From Plectosphaerella cucumerina (taxonomy: Eukaryota > Ascomycota > Sordariomycetes > Glomerellales > Plectosphaerellaceae): a stretch of DNA of 64,000 nt. Positions 20,226 to 30,358 of this stretch are shown here, piece after piece. Below the pieces are notes generated by a model. The model saw only the letters and a program-made list of their open reading frames with translations, was not told the DNA's origin and made no database searches. The stretch lies in the NCBI GenBank assembly GCA_020746995.1, contig JAGPXD010000001.1, positions 124,001 to 188,000 on the forward strand, read 5' to 3'. Position 1 is the stretch's first letter. Every line of letters begins with the position of its first letter. A program made the translations under genes and the position numbers.

Positions 20226-21472
20226 GAGGCGGCTTCTTTTCTTGGAGTGGGAGCGGGCGCGATTTTTAGAAGGTGTCAAGTGTACAAACTGCGGGTGGTG
20301 CTCTTTTTGTTAGAACTGTCCTCGAGGACTTGGGGGCTCGGTGGCGCATGGCGTTTCGGCGGGGGATCGTGCTCGGCGCAGCACAAGGAAAAGGGGGCAT
20401 GGCGCTGCGAGTGCATATGTTTCGACCTTGTTTAGATACCGGTATCTCCCGACACATGAATGACTCTTTTTAGATCTTCACATGCCAGCAAATACGGGCG
20501 CTCAATCCCATGTGGTGAAGCTACTAAATGCGGCTCAGATCAGACCGACTGGTGCGCGCTCCCGTCTCGAGCTCACGTCAAACATCGACGGGCGTTCATC
20601 ACGGCTGACTAAGACGTCAGCTATCGGCTTTGGCTCTCCCCGGCGCCCAACCTCGGCAACTCCTGGCAAATCAGTCAGGGCCGAGATGCCGGTCCCGGCG
20701 ACGCTCGGGCCACCCGTCCTAATGTCTTCCGGAAGAAGCCTGGCCCCTCCCCCGCAAAATCACAAGCTCGGCTTGCAGTCGGGAGAAGGGAGGGTGCTGC
20801 GGGATCTGACGACATCCAGCCAGGGCAGAAAGACGGAACAACCACGAGACGGCGGTCGATACATGGGCCCGCGTGCAATCCGCATGTCGAAACGTCTGCT
20901 AGCCATTGAAATGTTCGTGCCCAGATGGTCTGGCTGTAGTCAATTGGGCCGGCAGAATGGTCCGTGGCGACATGTCGTCACATCTGGGAGCATGTCACCT
21001 CGCACCTTGGGGGTTCCGCTGCACCGAGCGTGGTCTGGTCTGTAGGTATGTTCGGCACTATGTCACTCGGGAGGAAGCTCGGTCAACATGCCAGCCAACA
21101 CTGTGAAGGCACCCCCTGGGGCCCCCACAACCCACCTCTCCGGCACTCTTGGGACACCACCACGGCAGGGTACTGTCGGCGTGGTCCCGTGCCGCGGATG
21201 AAAGGGGGATCGGGGCCGATCCTCGTCGAGTGACGGGTGATGCTCGCGCGAACTTGAGTCATCTGAACAAGCGCGACACTGCCGTTCAGACCCCTTCATA
21301 ATGTGGCTGCGCCTGCACCCGAGGTGACGGTTCTGGCCGGACAGTTTGGCCTTTCTTTCATTGTTGCTCTCCCGTGTCAAGCTCGTGTCGTCCTACTACT
21401 GCTCGTAACGAGCTCCCACCATCCTCTTCACTTTCTTCCCATTTACTCGTCATCACACATTCTCATCCAACA
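20226..21472. other. 1.25-kb intergenic region sconB / succinate-fumarate carrier
   Basis: Tandem (same-strand) gap with the 3' end of sconB and the carrier promoter. The last 100 bases are C/T-rich. No gene recognised. Confidence 0.55.
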
Positions 21473-22648
21473 ATGGCTTCCAAGGTGAAAAAGGACGGCA
21501 AGACGCCGCCGACGGCTGCCACGAACCTGATCGGTTCGTGTTTCCAAGTCTCCTGGCCCTTGATGTATTCTCACGTCTCTTAGCCGGCGGTGCTGCGGGT
21601 ATGATGGAGGCGCTTGTTTGCCATCCTCTTGGTAAGTACCCCCCCGCGTTCCTCGCCGGCCTGTCTAACGCCCCTAGACACGATCAAGGTCCGAATGCAA
21701 TTGTCCCGTCGGGCACGAATGCCCGGCGCACCAAAACGAGGCTTCATCCGCACTGGTGTCGAGATTGTGAAAAAGGAAACGCCTCTGGCGCTGTACAAGG
21801 GTCTTGGTGCTGTCTTGACTGGCATCGTGCCCAAGATGGCCATCCGGTTTACTAGCTTCGAAAAGTACAAGCAATTGCTTGCCGACAGCAATGGGGTCGT
21901 CAGTGCCCGGGGCACATTCTTTGGTAGGCTCTCCTTAGGCTGGAAGATGATGGCTCCCCTTTACTGACCTTTCCGCAGCTGGCCTGGCTGCCGGTGTGAC
22001 CGAGGCCGTCGCTGTTGTCACACCCATGGAGGTCATCAAGATCCGACTCCAGGCACAACACCACAGCATGGCCGACCCTCTTGATGTGCCAAAATACCGA
22101 AACGCTGCACACGCCCTGTACACGGTCGTCAAGGAGGAGGGCTTTGGCGCATTGTACCGCGGCGTGTCCCTGACGGCGCTGCGGCAGGGGTCCAACCAAG
22201 CTGTGAACTTCACCGCCTACAGCTACTTCAAGGAGGCACTTCGGGACTGGCAGCCCGAGTACGCCACGGGCAACCTGCCTAGTTGGCAGACAACCTTGAT
22301 CGGTCTCGTCAGTGGCGCCATGGGACCCCTCAGTAACGCGCCAATCGACACGATCAAGACGAGGCTGCAGAAGACACCGGCAGAGTTTGGCACCAGCGCC
22401 TGGAGCCGGATCACCAAGATTTCTGCCGATATGTTCAAGTCAGTTTCCCTACACATGTGATGGAGGTTCAATGCCCATGCTGACGACCTAAAAGACAGGA
22501 GGGATTCCATGCCTTCTACAAGGGCATCACCCCGCGCATCATGCGTGTTGCCCCCGGCCAGGCCGTCACGTTTACCATTTACGAGCTGATCAAGGAGAGG
22601 CTCGAAAGAAGCAACTTGGCGTTCACTGGAGGCAAGTATGAGGAGTAG
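21473..22648 (+). CDS. SFC1: Mitochondrial succinate-fumarate carrier
   Basis: Inner-membrane antiporter that brings cytosolic succinate from the glyoxylate cycle into mitochondria in exchange for fumarate; needed for growth on acetate or ethanol (yeast SFC1/ACR1, Aspergillus acuL). Five exons: 21473-21533, 21584-21631, 21678-21923, 21979-22438 and 22495-22648, for 322 residues. Three mitochondrial-carrier signature motifs are visible: PLDTIKVRMQ, PMEVIKIRLQ and PIDTIKTRLQ. Each is followed by the usual EG/YKG segment (LYKGLGAVLTGIVPKMAIRF, GALYRGVSLTALRQGSNQAV, AFYKGITPRIMRVAPGQAV). The RVAPGQAVTF end is typical of SFC1. The first intron is placed to join NLI to AGGAAGMMEA. The fifth exon starts after AAAAG, keeping KQEGFHAFYKG in frame. 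Confidence 0.93.
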
Positions 22649-22910
22649 GAGGGCGCCGGAGAACGCGAACTATTGTGTGGTTCATCAGCATCTAATGATA
22701 TTTTCTATGTAGTCGCAGCCAAGGGCGACGCACCCTTGCTGGGTGCTGGGGAAAAGGTGCTGTAGAGTCGGGCGCATAGACAGTACGGGCGGACCTTCTG
22801 TGTTTCCGGCATCGCATTGCATCGCGACGCAGCAATCTATACCTCTTTGTGATGGAACAAATGAACTTGAACTTCTGCCATGGCCTTGGATCCGACGTGC
22901 AGCCGCCGAG

Positions 22911-24029
22911 TTACCGACGACCGGGCCTCTTTGGGCGGCTGAATGCCTGCCGAGTCTCAACCTTGGGGTGGAGCTCGTCCATGACCGAGGCCTCCGTGAT
23001 TTCCTTTGGATCTTCGAAATCGAACTTTGACGCAATGCTAAGTCCGGCCTCGCCCTCGGCAATGGTAAGCACCGCGCGCTTCATCAGCGGATACAGCATC
23101 CTGTTCCTGATGGCGCCCTTGCCGGGGACGGCTGGGTAAGTGTAGAAGAAGAGCACGGGGCTCGATTCCTGTCCGTTGTGGGTGTGGGTGTAACGGAAGA
23201 AGGTGAAGCGCGGCTCGGAAGTGGGTATAGACTGGACAAGCTCGGAGATGGATGTCGGAGACTCGGACGTGGGGGCCAGCTCGACGACCTCTGAGTCGGT
23301 GTTGATTGTCTGCGTTGGTCAGCCATCTCGTGAGGGATTCCGGGAGGAGGGAGTGTGCATACCAATGACACCAGAACCCGACCGCTGCCTTCACCCAGCT
23401 CCTTCAGTGCGGCGGTAGCAGCCTCATCGACGGGGAGCTTCATGTGGTTGCTGAGATGGATCTCCTTGACCCCAGTCCCGGAGCCTGCCTCCTGCTCAGC
23501 TCTTTTGACAGCACCAAGGGTCTGCTCCTCCTCCGTCAGGGGCGCATCGAGCTTGACATGGGCATCGTGCTTCTCGAAGCCCCGGGCGCTCAGCTCGTCG
23601 GCGTCGGTGACAAAGAGGGTCTCTCGGAAGTGCTCGCTGCCCAGCTCGCGGGTCAGTGTCAGCCGCGTCGAGGCGAAGAGCATCTTCTGTCGGACTTTGG
23701 CCGAGTCAGGCACGTAGGTGATGGCCACGAATCGGGGTCCGGTATCATGGCGCCGTAGGATGATGTACAGAGCCTCGGTGGGCTTGAGGTACGGGGCTAG
23801 GACCGAGAGATTGTCGGCAAAGGGGGCGGAGGGCGCGACGGGGGAGAGGAGATCGAGGGGCTTGAGGGTCTCAGATTCGATTGTCGCAAGGAGGCCGAAG
23901 TACGTGTCGTTCTCGAGCAAGCTGTTGAACTGGGAGACCAGCTCCTGGGAGGCTGGAGCAACGGTCAGACCAACTGGCGGGGGGACGCTTGCTGCGAGCG
24001 GGTTACCTACCTGAAATGCCCGACTGCAT
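22911..24029 (-). CDS. TWF1: Twinfilin, actin-monomer-binding protein
   Basis: Sequesters ADP-actin monomers and caps or depolymerises filaments at cortical actin patches. Three exons, 24029-24011, 23952-23363 and 23309-22911, give 335 residues, the usual twinfilin size. Two ADF-homology domains are present, about 1-150 and 180-320. The first begins MQSGISASQELVSQFNSL; the second ends with the basic FSRPKRPGRR tail typical of twinfilins (phosphoinositide and capping-protein binding). The 19-nt first coding exon (MQSGIS plus one base) is required: the intron at 23953-24010, donor GTAGGT, must be removed to reach ASQEL. The stop is 262 bases from the convergent carrier gene. Confidence 0.92.
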
Positions 24030-24793
24030 GGTGACCTCTGTTCTGTGGTATCAACACAGACGACCAAGGCTTCCTTGCGTTCAGGTGAGCCCTCAATCTG
24101 GTAGAGGGTCGAGTAAGAGGGACAGACGAGGATGTCTGGGAATCTGGGCGGTGCAGGTCGTCAGCTCGACGGTTGGGACTCGGATGCGGGGAGATGGCGG
24201 ACGTGTCGAGTTTTGTGGGGCCAGTATGCCACTGCGTCAGCGGGGCCCTGCCGGGATCAGCACACCGTGACCTCCACCGCTCCGGCTTCCCGGAGCCCAG
24301 CCCTGGAGGAGACCTGGCCTGGACCCGGCAGCCTGGAAGACATGGCCCGGGGAGCATCAAGGCTTGCATGCGAGTTTTCTTCAAAGCCTTAAACCTGCTC
24401 TGATTTCCCTGGCATAGACTGGAGCTGCGACTTGCCAAATTTTAGACCAATTGGCACCCTGTTTCGCTGGAGCTTTCATGACATGGTCCAAGACATATCA
24501 AGCTCCGTTGCCAGTCTCATCATCGACGCCAGATTGTTCACGTTTGGATGGTTAGCTTTAACACTCAAATCGGAGTTGGGGGTCTGGTGCCAGCATTTCC
24601 AGAGACATACAGTAGGTTTCGCGACCCAGCAAACCAAAAGATGCAGTACGTTGAACAAGCACCAGGGTGCAAGCAAGGTTCAGGCCGGTTTCGAACTCGG
24701 AAAAGTAATCATCACATGCAGTCCCCAACGTATAATTTAAAATGATATCATAGTTGCCATAAGGAACCAAGCCAATACAATGCTCGCTTTTTA
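24030..24793. other. Intergenic region upstream of twinfilin
   Basis: About 760 bases between the twinfilin start and the stop of the deformylase gene (both minus strand). A T-loop-like string at about 24690 is not part of a tRNA fold. Nothing else seen. Confidence 0.5.
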
Positions 24794-25645
24794 TTAGTTG
24801 AAGACAACAGTCTTGGTGTTGTTCAGGAAAACCCTGCCCTCCGCCGTCCACTTCACCGCGGCCGCCAGGACGTGGCTCTCAACGTTGGCGCCCTCCTCCA
24901 CAAGCTGCTTGGGGTTCATGCTGTGATCGACACGGGCGACACGCTGCTCAATGATGGGGCCCTCGTCCAAGTCGGCGGTGACAAAGTGGGCGGTGGCACC
25001 CATGATCTTGACGCCGCGGTCGTACGCCTGGTGATACGGCTTCGCGCCCTTGAAGGAGGGCAGGAAGCTGTGGTGGATGTTGATGATGCGGCCAGACATG
25101 GCGGCGCAGAGCTTCGGCGAGAGAACCTGCATGTAGCGGGCGAGGACGACGAGCTCAATGTCGTACTCCTTGATGAGGTCGAGGATTTGCTGCTCCTGCT
25201 CGGCCTTGGTGTCCTTCGTCACGGGCAGGTGGCGGAACTCAATGCCGTAGTTTGTGGCCAGCTGACGATAGTCTGGGTGGTTGGAGACAATGAGAGGGAC
25301 TTCGATGCCGAGCTGGCCGGCGCTGGTGCGGAAGAGCAGGTCGTTGAGGCAGTGACCGATCTTGGAGACCATGATGAGTACCCGCAGCTTCTTGGCGACA
25401 GGGCGGATGGTGTAGTCCATCTTGAGGTCCGCGGCGAGGCGGTTGAAGGGCTCGTCCAGGTGTGCCGTCGACTCGGTCTCGGTAGGGCCAAAGTGCACAC
25501 GCATGAAGAACTTCTCGGACACAGGGTCGGAGAACTGCTGCAGGTCCAGGATGTTGAGGTTCTGAGCGGCGAAGATGCCCGTCACGGCATGAACGATGCC
25601 CGGCTTATCCGGGCACGACAGCGTGAGGATGTGATCGTTGGCCAT
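24794..25645 (-). CDS. Formyltetrahydrofolate deformylase (PurU type)
   Basis: Hydrolyses 10-formyl-tetrahydrofolate to formate and tetrahydrofolate in one-carbon metabolism. One exon gives 283 residues, the normal PurU length. An N-terminal ACT domain (about 1-85, starting HILTLSCPDKPGIVHAVTG) precedes a formyl-transferase fold. The catalytic region includes the NIHHSFLPSFKGAKPY loop with the Asn/His pair, and the late Asp is in TADLDEGPIIEQ. HHSFLP rather than HPSLLP separates PurU from glycinamide-ribonucleotide formyltransferase. An in-frame ATG at 25744 would add 33 residues rich in S/T with little acid, a possible mitochondrial presequence. I prefer 25645 because the ACT domain starts there, but both may be used. 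Confidence 0.9.
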   Translation of the reverse strand: MANDHILTLSCPDKPGIVHAVTGIFAAQNLNILDLQQFSDPVSEKFFMRVHFGPTETESTAHLDEPFNRLAADLKMDYTIRPVAKKLRVLIMVSKIGHCLNDLLFRTSAGQLGIEVPLIVSNHPDYRQLATNYGIEFRHLPVTKDTKAEQEQQILDLIKEYDIELVVLARYMQVLSPKLCAAMSGRIINIHHSFLPSFKGAKPYHQAYDRGVKIMGATAHFVTADLDEGPIIEQRVARVDHSMNPKQLVEEGANVESHVLAAAVKWTAEGRVFLNNTKTVVFN

Positions 25646-26386
25646 GTTGAATGTGGCAGGGATGGAAGTCGACGGCGAGGTGATTGAAGCGAATAAGTTC
25701 AAGTTGTGTTCGCGAAGAGGCCAGAAGGACGTTTGAAAGTTCACTCTTTGGTGAGTCAGTCAGGGCCGGTGGAGGGGCACCAAGGCTAAAAAAATCAATG
25801 CCAAATGCGGTAAGCGGAGCGAGCTTGCAATTGTGACCTTGCGACAGACGCATCCCTCCATCCATGTAATGACCTTTCATATGCATGTCGTTCTGAGGGT
25901 TGCATCATTCGGCTCCCTCTGCAAACACCCATCGAAATGAAAAATCGCAGACCTCGTCCAGAGTCCTACAGAGGCATCATTGATGTTGCTGGACTGCGGC
26001 GAAGCTCTTCAGGTCTTGGGCCCTGTGCAGCGCATTGTGTGTTTGAGGCCCCGCACTTGAACGCCGCGCCGGAGATAGCTCGGCATGTGTCTGATGAACG
26101 CCCAGGTTTTGCATCCAAGTTGCAATATTGTGGCACAGCTGTGGGCATGTGTTACGAAAGGATAACTGGAGATACGGGATACACTCGAGTTGTTGTGTTC
26201 GATAGGGTGACATGCTGCCGGGTGTGTTATTCACAACGCCGAGATTAGGTTGCATGGTCGTTGGCGACATCGGCAGCAGCGAGACTTTGTTCAGCGGAAT
26301 AACTGGATATCTATGAGCAATTACGCCCGACCGCCTCGAATCACCATCAAAGTCGTCCGCTGGCCAGGTCATTGGCACTGGGCCGC
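25646..26386. other. Intergenic region deformylase / ArgRS
   Basis: About 740 bases, upstream of the deformylase gene and downstream of ArgRS (both minus strand). Nothing recognised beyond the possible deformylase N-terminal extension at 25646-25744. Confidence 0.5.
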
Positions 26387-28666
26387 TCACATCCTAGGGA
26401 AAATCAGCAAGCGAAACTCATGATGACCGGGGCAAACATACCGGTCGACCGGAGTGAGGCCAAGGAGAACCATGCCGTTGTGCAGGACATGGCGAGCGGC
26501 CGTGTACAGAGCCAGGCGGGCCTTGAGAAGCTCCGGCTCGCTTCCGACAATGCGGAGGTGGTCGTAGCTTGAGCTCAGAAGGTGCGTCATCTTGAACAGG
26601 TAGGTCAGCACCGTCGTCGGCTCCAGGGTCTTCAGAGTCTGAGAGATGGTGTCGGGGTATTGGCTGAGGACGCGCATCAGGTTGATGGCGTGGGGCTCCG
26701 TGAGCAGGGTGAGATCGGGGTTGTCGACGATCTCCTCGGGCTTCAGACCCGCCTTGCGGGTGATGGAGCACAGGCGCGCATGCGCGTATTGGAGGTAAGG
26801 ACCCGTGTCGCCCTCGAACGCGGTCATGGCGTTCAGGTCGAACGTGTAACCGTTGCCACGCTTTCCGGTGAAGTCCTGAGCGATGATGGCGGTGATGGCG
26901 AGTGTCTCGGCAGTCGCCTCGGGGTTTTCGCTACAGAGGGGTCAGCTCAAGGTCAGGGACAGGCAGTGATCCCGAACATACACCTGCTGGTACTTCTCAT
27001 CGTTCTTCTTCATCACCTGCCAAGAGTTAGTATAGCCCGCGGAGGGGTCACGCTTTCGGCTATCTTACAGAGTGCATTTCTGTGTCAAGTTAGTGGAGTT
27101 CGGTCGTTGTAGGCATGGAGACTTACTGTCGGTGACGTCGAGAATGATGTCTGACAGGAACTTGACGGTTCCCTTCCTGGTGCTCATGCCGTGGACTGTC
27201 TGGTCAGCTAAGGTCGTCTGGCGGATTAAGAGGACATACCGAGGCCAAAGTTGATGTGCTGAACCTTGGCCGCAATCTCTGGCGAGAAGGCAAGCTCGAC
27301 AATCTTGAAGAGCTGCTTCAGGTGCAGGTCCTGCTGAGAGGCAACAACATCTGTGGAACATGTCAGCCAGGGAAAGGGCTCGACGGCTTCTGAAACATAC
27401 AGATCATCTTGTCAAAGTTGTACTTTTCGTGGCGGTGGAGGAGCTCCGACACATCACGCGTCAGGTACAGGGCAGTGCCGTCCTTCTTCCGGATGACGGG
27501 CTTCTCGAGGCTCTTGCCAGCCTTGCCCGCGACGTGCTTGGCAAAGGGAATGACGATGGCGCCCTCGGACTCTTCAGAGATGCCCTTGTCGGCCAGCGTC
27601 TTGGCAGCGTTGGCCATCGCCTCCTCTGAGACCTGCGACTCGCCAGAATACTCGTCAAACTCGACGTTGAGCTGGGCGTATGTGGCCTTGTACCGGACGA
27701 TGGACAGGTCGCGGAACCTGCGCCACTGCGCCAGAGCCTTCTCGTCACCGTCGGTCATGAGCTTGAAGTAGCGGCGAGCCTGCTCATCCAGACCATTGTT
27801 CTTGATGTCGCTGGCGTCCTTGCCATCCTTCTCGAGCGCGGTAATCTTGTCTTTCTCCTCGCCCAGGTCCTGGTTGATGCGAACGTAGACCTGGAACAGG
27901 TGGTTGATGGGATCCTGGCTAAGAGCCTCTTCGTTGCCGTACTTCTCGAAACCGAGGGCCAGCAGACCGTACTGCTTTCCCCAGTCGCCGAGGTAGTTGA
28001 TGCGGGTCACGTCCCAGCCGGCTCCGGCGTACAGCTTCGACAGGAAACCGCCGATGATTGTGCTTCGGAGATGGCCCGCGTGGAAGGGCTTGGCGATATT
28101 GGGACTGCTGAACTCGACAATCATGCGCTTCTTGCCCTGGGACGGGTCCTCGGGGTTCTTCAGGCCGTGGGCAGGGTTCTTGCCAAAGGCTTCGGGGTTG
28201 GCGAGGAGGTTGGGCAGCAGGAGCTGAGCGAGGGGTGCAGACTTGAAGTAGAACTGGAGGAAGGTGCCGTTGTTCACGGCCGTGGGCTTTTCGACCAGCG
28301 GGGACTCGGGGAACTGAAGAGGAGCAGCGTCAGCGATGCCGGGCGGCGCATGGCCGGGAGGGGAGGGCATTGGCGTACCTTGGCCAGCCATTCCTCGGAC
28401 AGCTCTGCCGGCTTCTTGCCCTTGACCCTGAGGGCCGGGATGGGCAGCTGCAGGTCACCATTCTCGAGTTGGTTCGTCCACTGGATAGCAGGGAGGATGA
28501 TTGCGGGGTCAACGCCCGAGACCTGGTGGACAAGCTCGGTGATGTGGGCGCGGTAGACATCGATCGGGTTGCCATTGGGGTTGCTGCCAGCGGGGAAGTT
28601 CAGCTTCCCGACTGAAAGCTTTTCCAGCAGCTGGGACAGCTGGGCGGCGGAGGCGTCGGTCGCCAT
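26387..28666 (-). CDS. RRS1: Arginyl-tRNA synthetase (class I), probable cytosolic/mitochondrial dual product
   Basis: Charges tRNA-Arg with arginine. Eight coding exons: 28666-28379, 28313-27401, 27350-27240, 27195-27127, 27079-27069, 27016-26982, 26930-26442 and 26393-26387, for 640 residues. The class-I signature HIGH appears as HAGH in SSPNIAKPFHAGHLRSTIIG, and the second motif as GMSTRKGT in place of KMSKS, both typical of eukaryotic ArgRS. The anticodon-binding domain ends VDRM, the invariant C-terminus, and its last three codons depend on a 7-nt final exon. Exon five is only 11 nt. An in-frame ATG at 28864 adds 66 residues rich in Arg/Ser/Leu with no acidic residues, so a second, mitochondrial form is likely. 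Confidence 0.93.
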
Positions 28667-29621
28667 GTTTGCTCTGGTGGGCGGGGAGGCGTGTACGGCG
28701 CGGGTCGTGACGAGGGTGGTGCGGCGGGGACGGGGACGTTTGAGGGCGTAGCGGGAGAGGGACAGGTGTGATGCGCGCAGCGATCGTGTCGAAAGGAGGC
28801 CAAGAACCGGGGCCGGACGAACTGAAAGTGAAGATAGAAATGGTGGGAAGAATCCACAAGGCATACCAGTAGTGGGATGGCTGGCCGGAGCGATTCGATG
28901 CGGGTTGGCTGGGTGAGTCAACGAAGGGTCCCTCCACGGGTGCTGCAGGTGTGCTTGAAAGGGACTAAATTTTTAGACGATCCCGGTCGCGTCCATTGGT
29001 TACAGACCGAGGCCCACCGAGACCATGGCGGGGGTTGCAGTTGCGATGAGGGGTTGATGATGAAGTCATCTGCTGAATCTGCCGAGAAAACAACAGCAAG
29101 GCACACAACGTAAGATTGATTTACGTGGAACCGCTCAGCGATGCCTACGGTCAACTCTCTTGAGTACCTAGTTCAGACTATCGGCCTCAAGATCAACTTG
29201 GTCGGCAATTGTCACAACATGGGGAAATGCGCGTGACACAGTGTTTGACGCGCAGGTCTAAATCCAGGAGCACTGTAGTCATGAAAGCAGAATGCCTTCT
29301 TTTCTTGTTTGCCAAACTATTGAAGTACACGCCCTGCTACGGGATTGGGGTCCGCCGCTCTCCAGGCGGCTCTCGCTGCGTCACATGAGCTGCTGTGTCG
29401 ATTCTCTGCTAAGACCGGCTCCAGTACTTGGCATCTGTGCCAACCTATGCAGCATTGCCGAAACAATTTAACCTCTGGTTCGCATCGTCCCACGCTTGCT
29501 CTTCCAGTCCATGTCACTCCAACGCGCCCTGTTTGCTCTGGAAAAATCCACTGGTTTCTTGACGCCTTGTGCCTATGCGATGCCTCCAGCTATGTATCCT
29601 CTCTCCGCCTCGCATTTTCAT
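28667..29621. other. Intergenic region upstream of ArgRS
   Basis: About 950 bases; the first 200 may encode the ArgRS mitochondrial presequence (ATG at 28864). The rest shows no gene. Confidence 0.5.
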
Positions 29622-30358
29622 TTACATCATGAGAACCGCGCCACCGACGGCCGCCGCGAACGTAATCGCAAATGTAGCCGCCGCGCCTCCCGTCAACGAC
29701 GCTGCCGCACTGCCTCCGTCGCCGCTGCCTGCGCCGGCGCTGGCGGACGGAGAAGGTGACTCGGACTCGGAGTCGGTGCTGTTTGACAGCAGGGCCGTCA
29801 GTTCGGCGTTCTCGACAAATTCCACGACGATACTGGATCCGTTGCGGCATTCATCATTGGTCTCGGCAGTGCCTTCGACGAAAGAGACGTAGGAGCACTG
29901 GGAAAAATCAGGTCAGCTAGACTGTCGCAAACTGTCATGTCGCCACAACTTACAGCGTAAAGGGTACCATCTTCGGCCTGACCAACGACGCTCAAGATGC
30001 CCGACTTGCCAACCCATTCCTCGGGGGCCTTGACGCTTGGTTGACACGATCGACCCTCTCCTCTGGTCTGGTAGATGGGATACAGCTCCTCCCAGCCACC
30101 AGAGGCATCTGTGTCGAGCGTTCCGCGGATGAGCCAGTCGGAGCGGCTGTGACCGTCAAATATGGCCACCGGCTGTCCACCGACGTGGAAGTCGACCGTC
30201 TCGGCGCCGTCTGCGACTGTGTGTCCGCCGCAGGGACCAGTGCTCTGACTGTCGGTGTTGTCGCCTCCCAACTGGTTGCCAGGGATGGTGATCTCGAAAT
30301 GGGCCGAGGCAGTGGCGGCAAGGAGAGCCGAGGAAAGAAGGGCGGTGATGCGTGCCAT
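29622..30358 (-). CDS. BIM1/X325-type copper-binding protein, GPI-anchored (LPMO-like)
   Basis: LPMO-fold cell-surface copper protein; in Cryptococcus the relative BIM1 aids copper import rather than cutting polysaccharides. Two exons, 30358-29954 and 29897-29622, give 226 residues. The signal peptide ends ATASA and the mature protein begins with His (HFEITIPG), the N-terminal ligand of the copper brace. Also visible are CGGHTVADGAETVDFHVGG and Cys residues spaced for two disulfides (C in GPCGG, SCQPS, the run after the splice, DECRNG). A Ser/Gly-rich linker (SNSTDSESESPSPSASAGAG) leads to a C-terminal hydrophobic tail, the pattern of a GPI signal. It is divergent from a metalloreductase gene 1.6 kb away. 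Confidence 0.85.

Noticed and set aside
24676..24712. T-loop-like string (GGTTTCGAACTC) suggesting a tRNA
   Set aside because: No acceptor stem, D arm or anticodon arm can be drawn around it on either strand.
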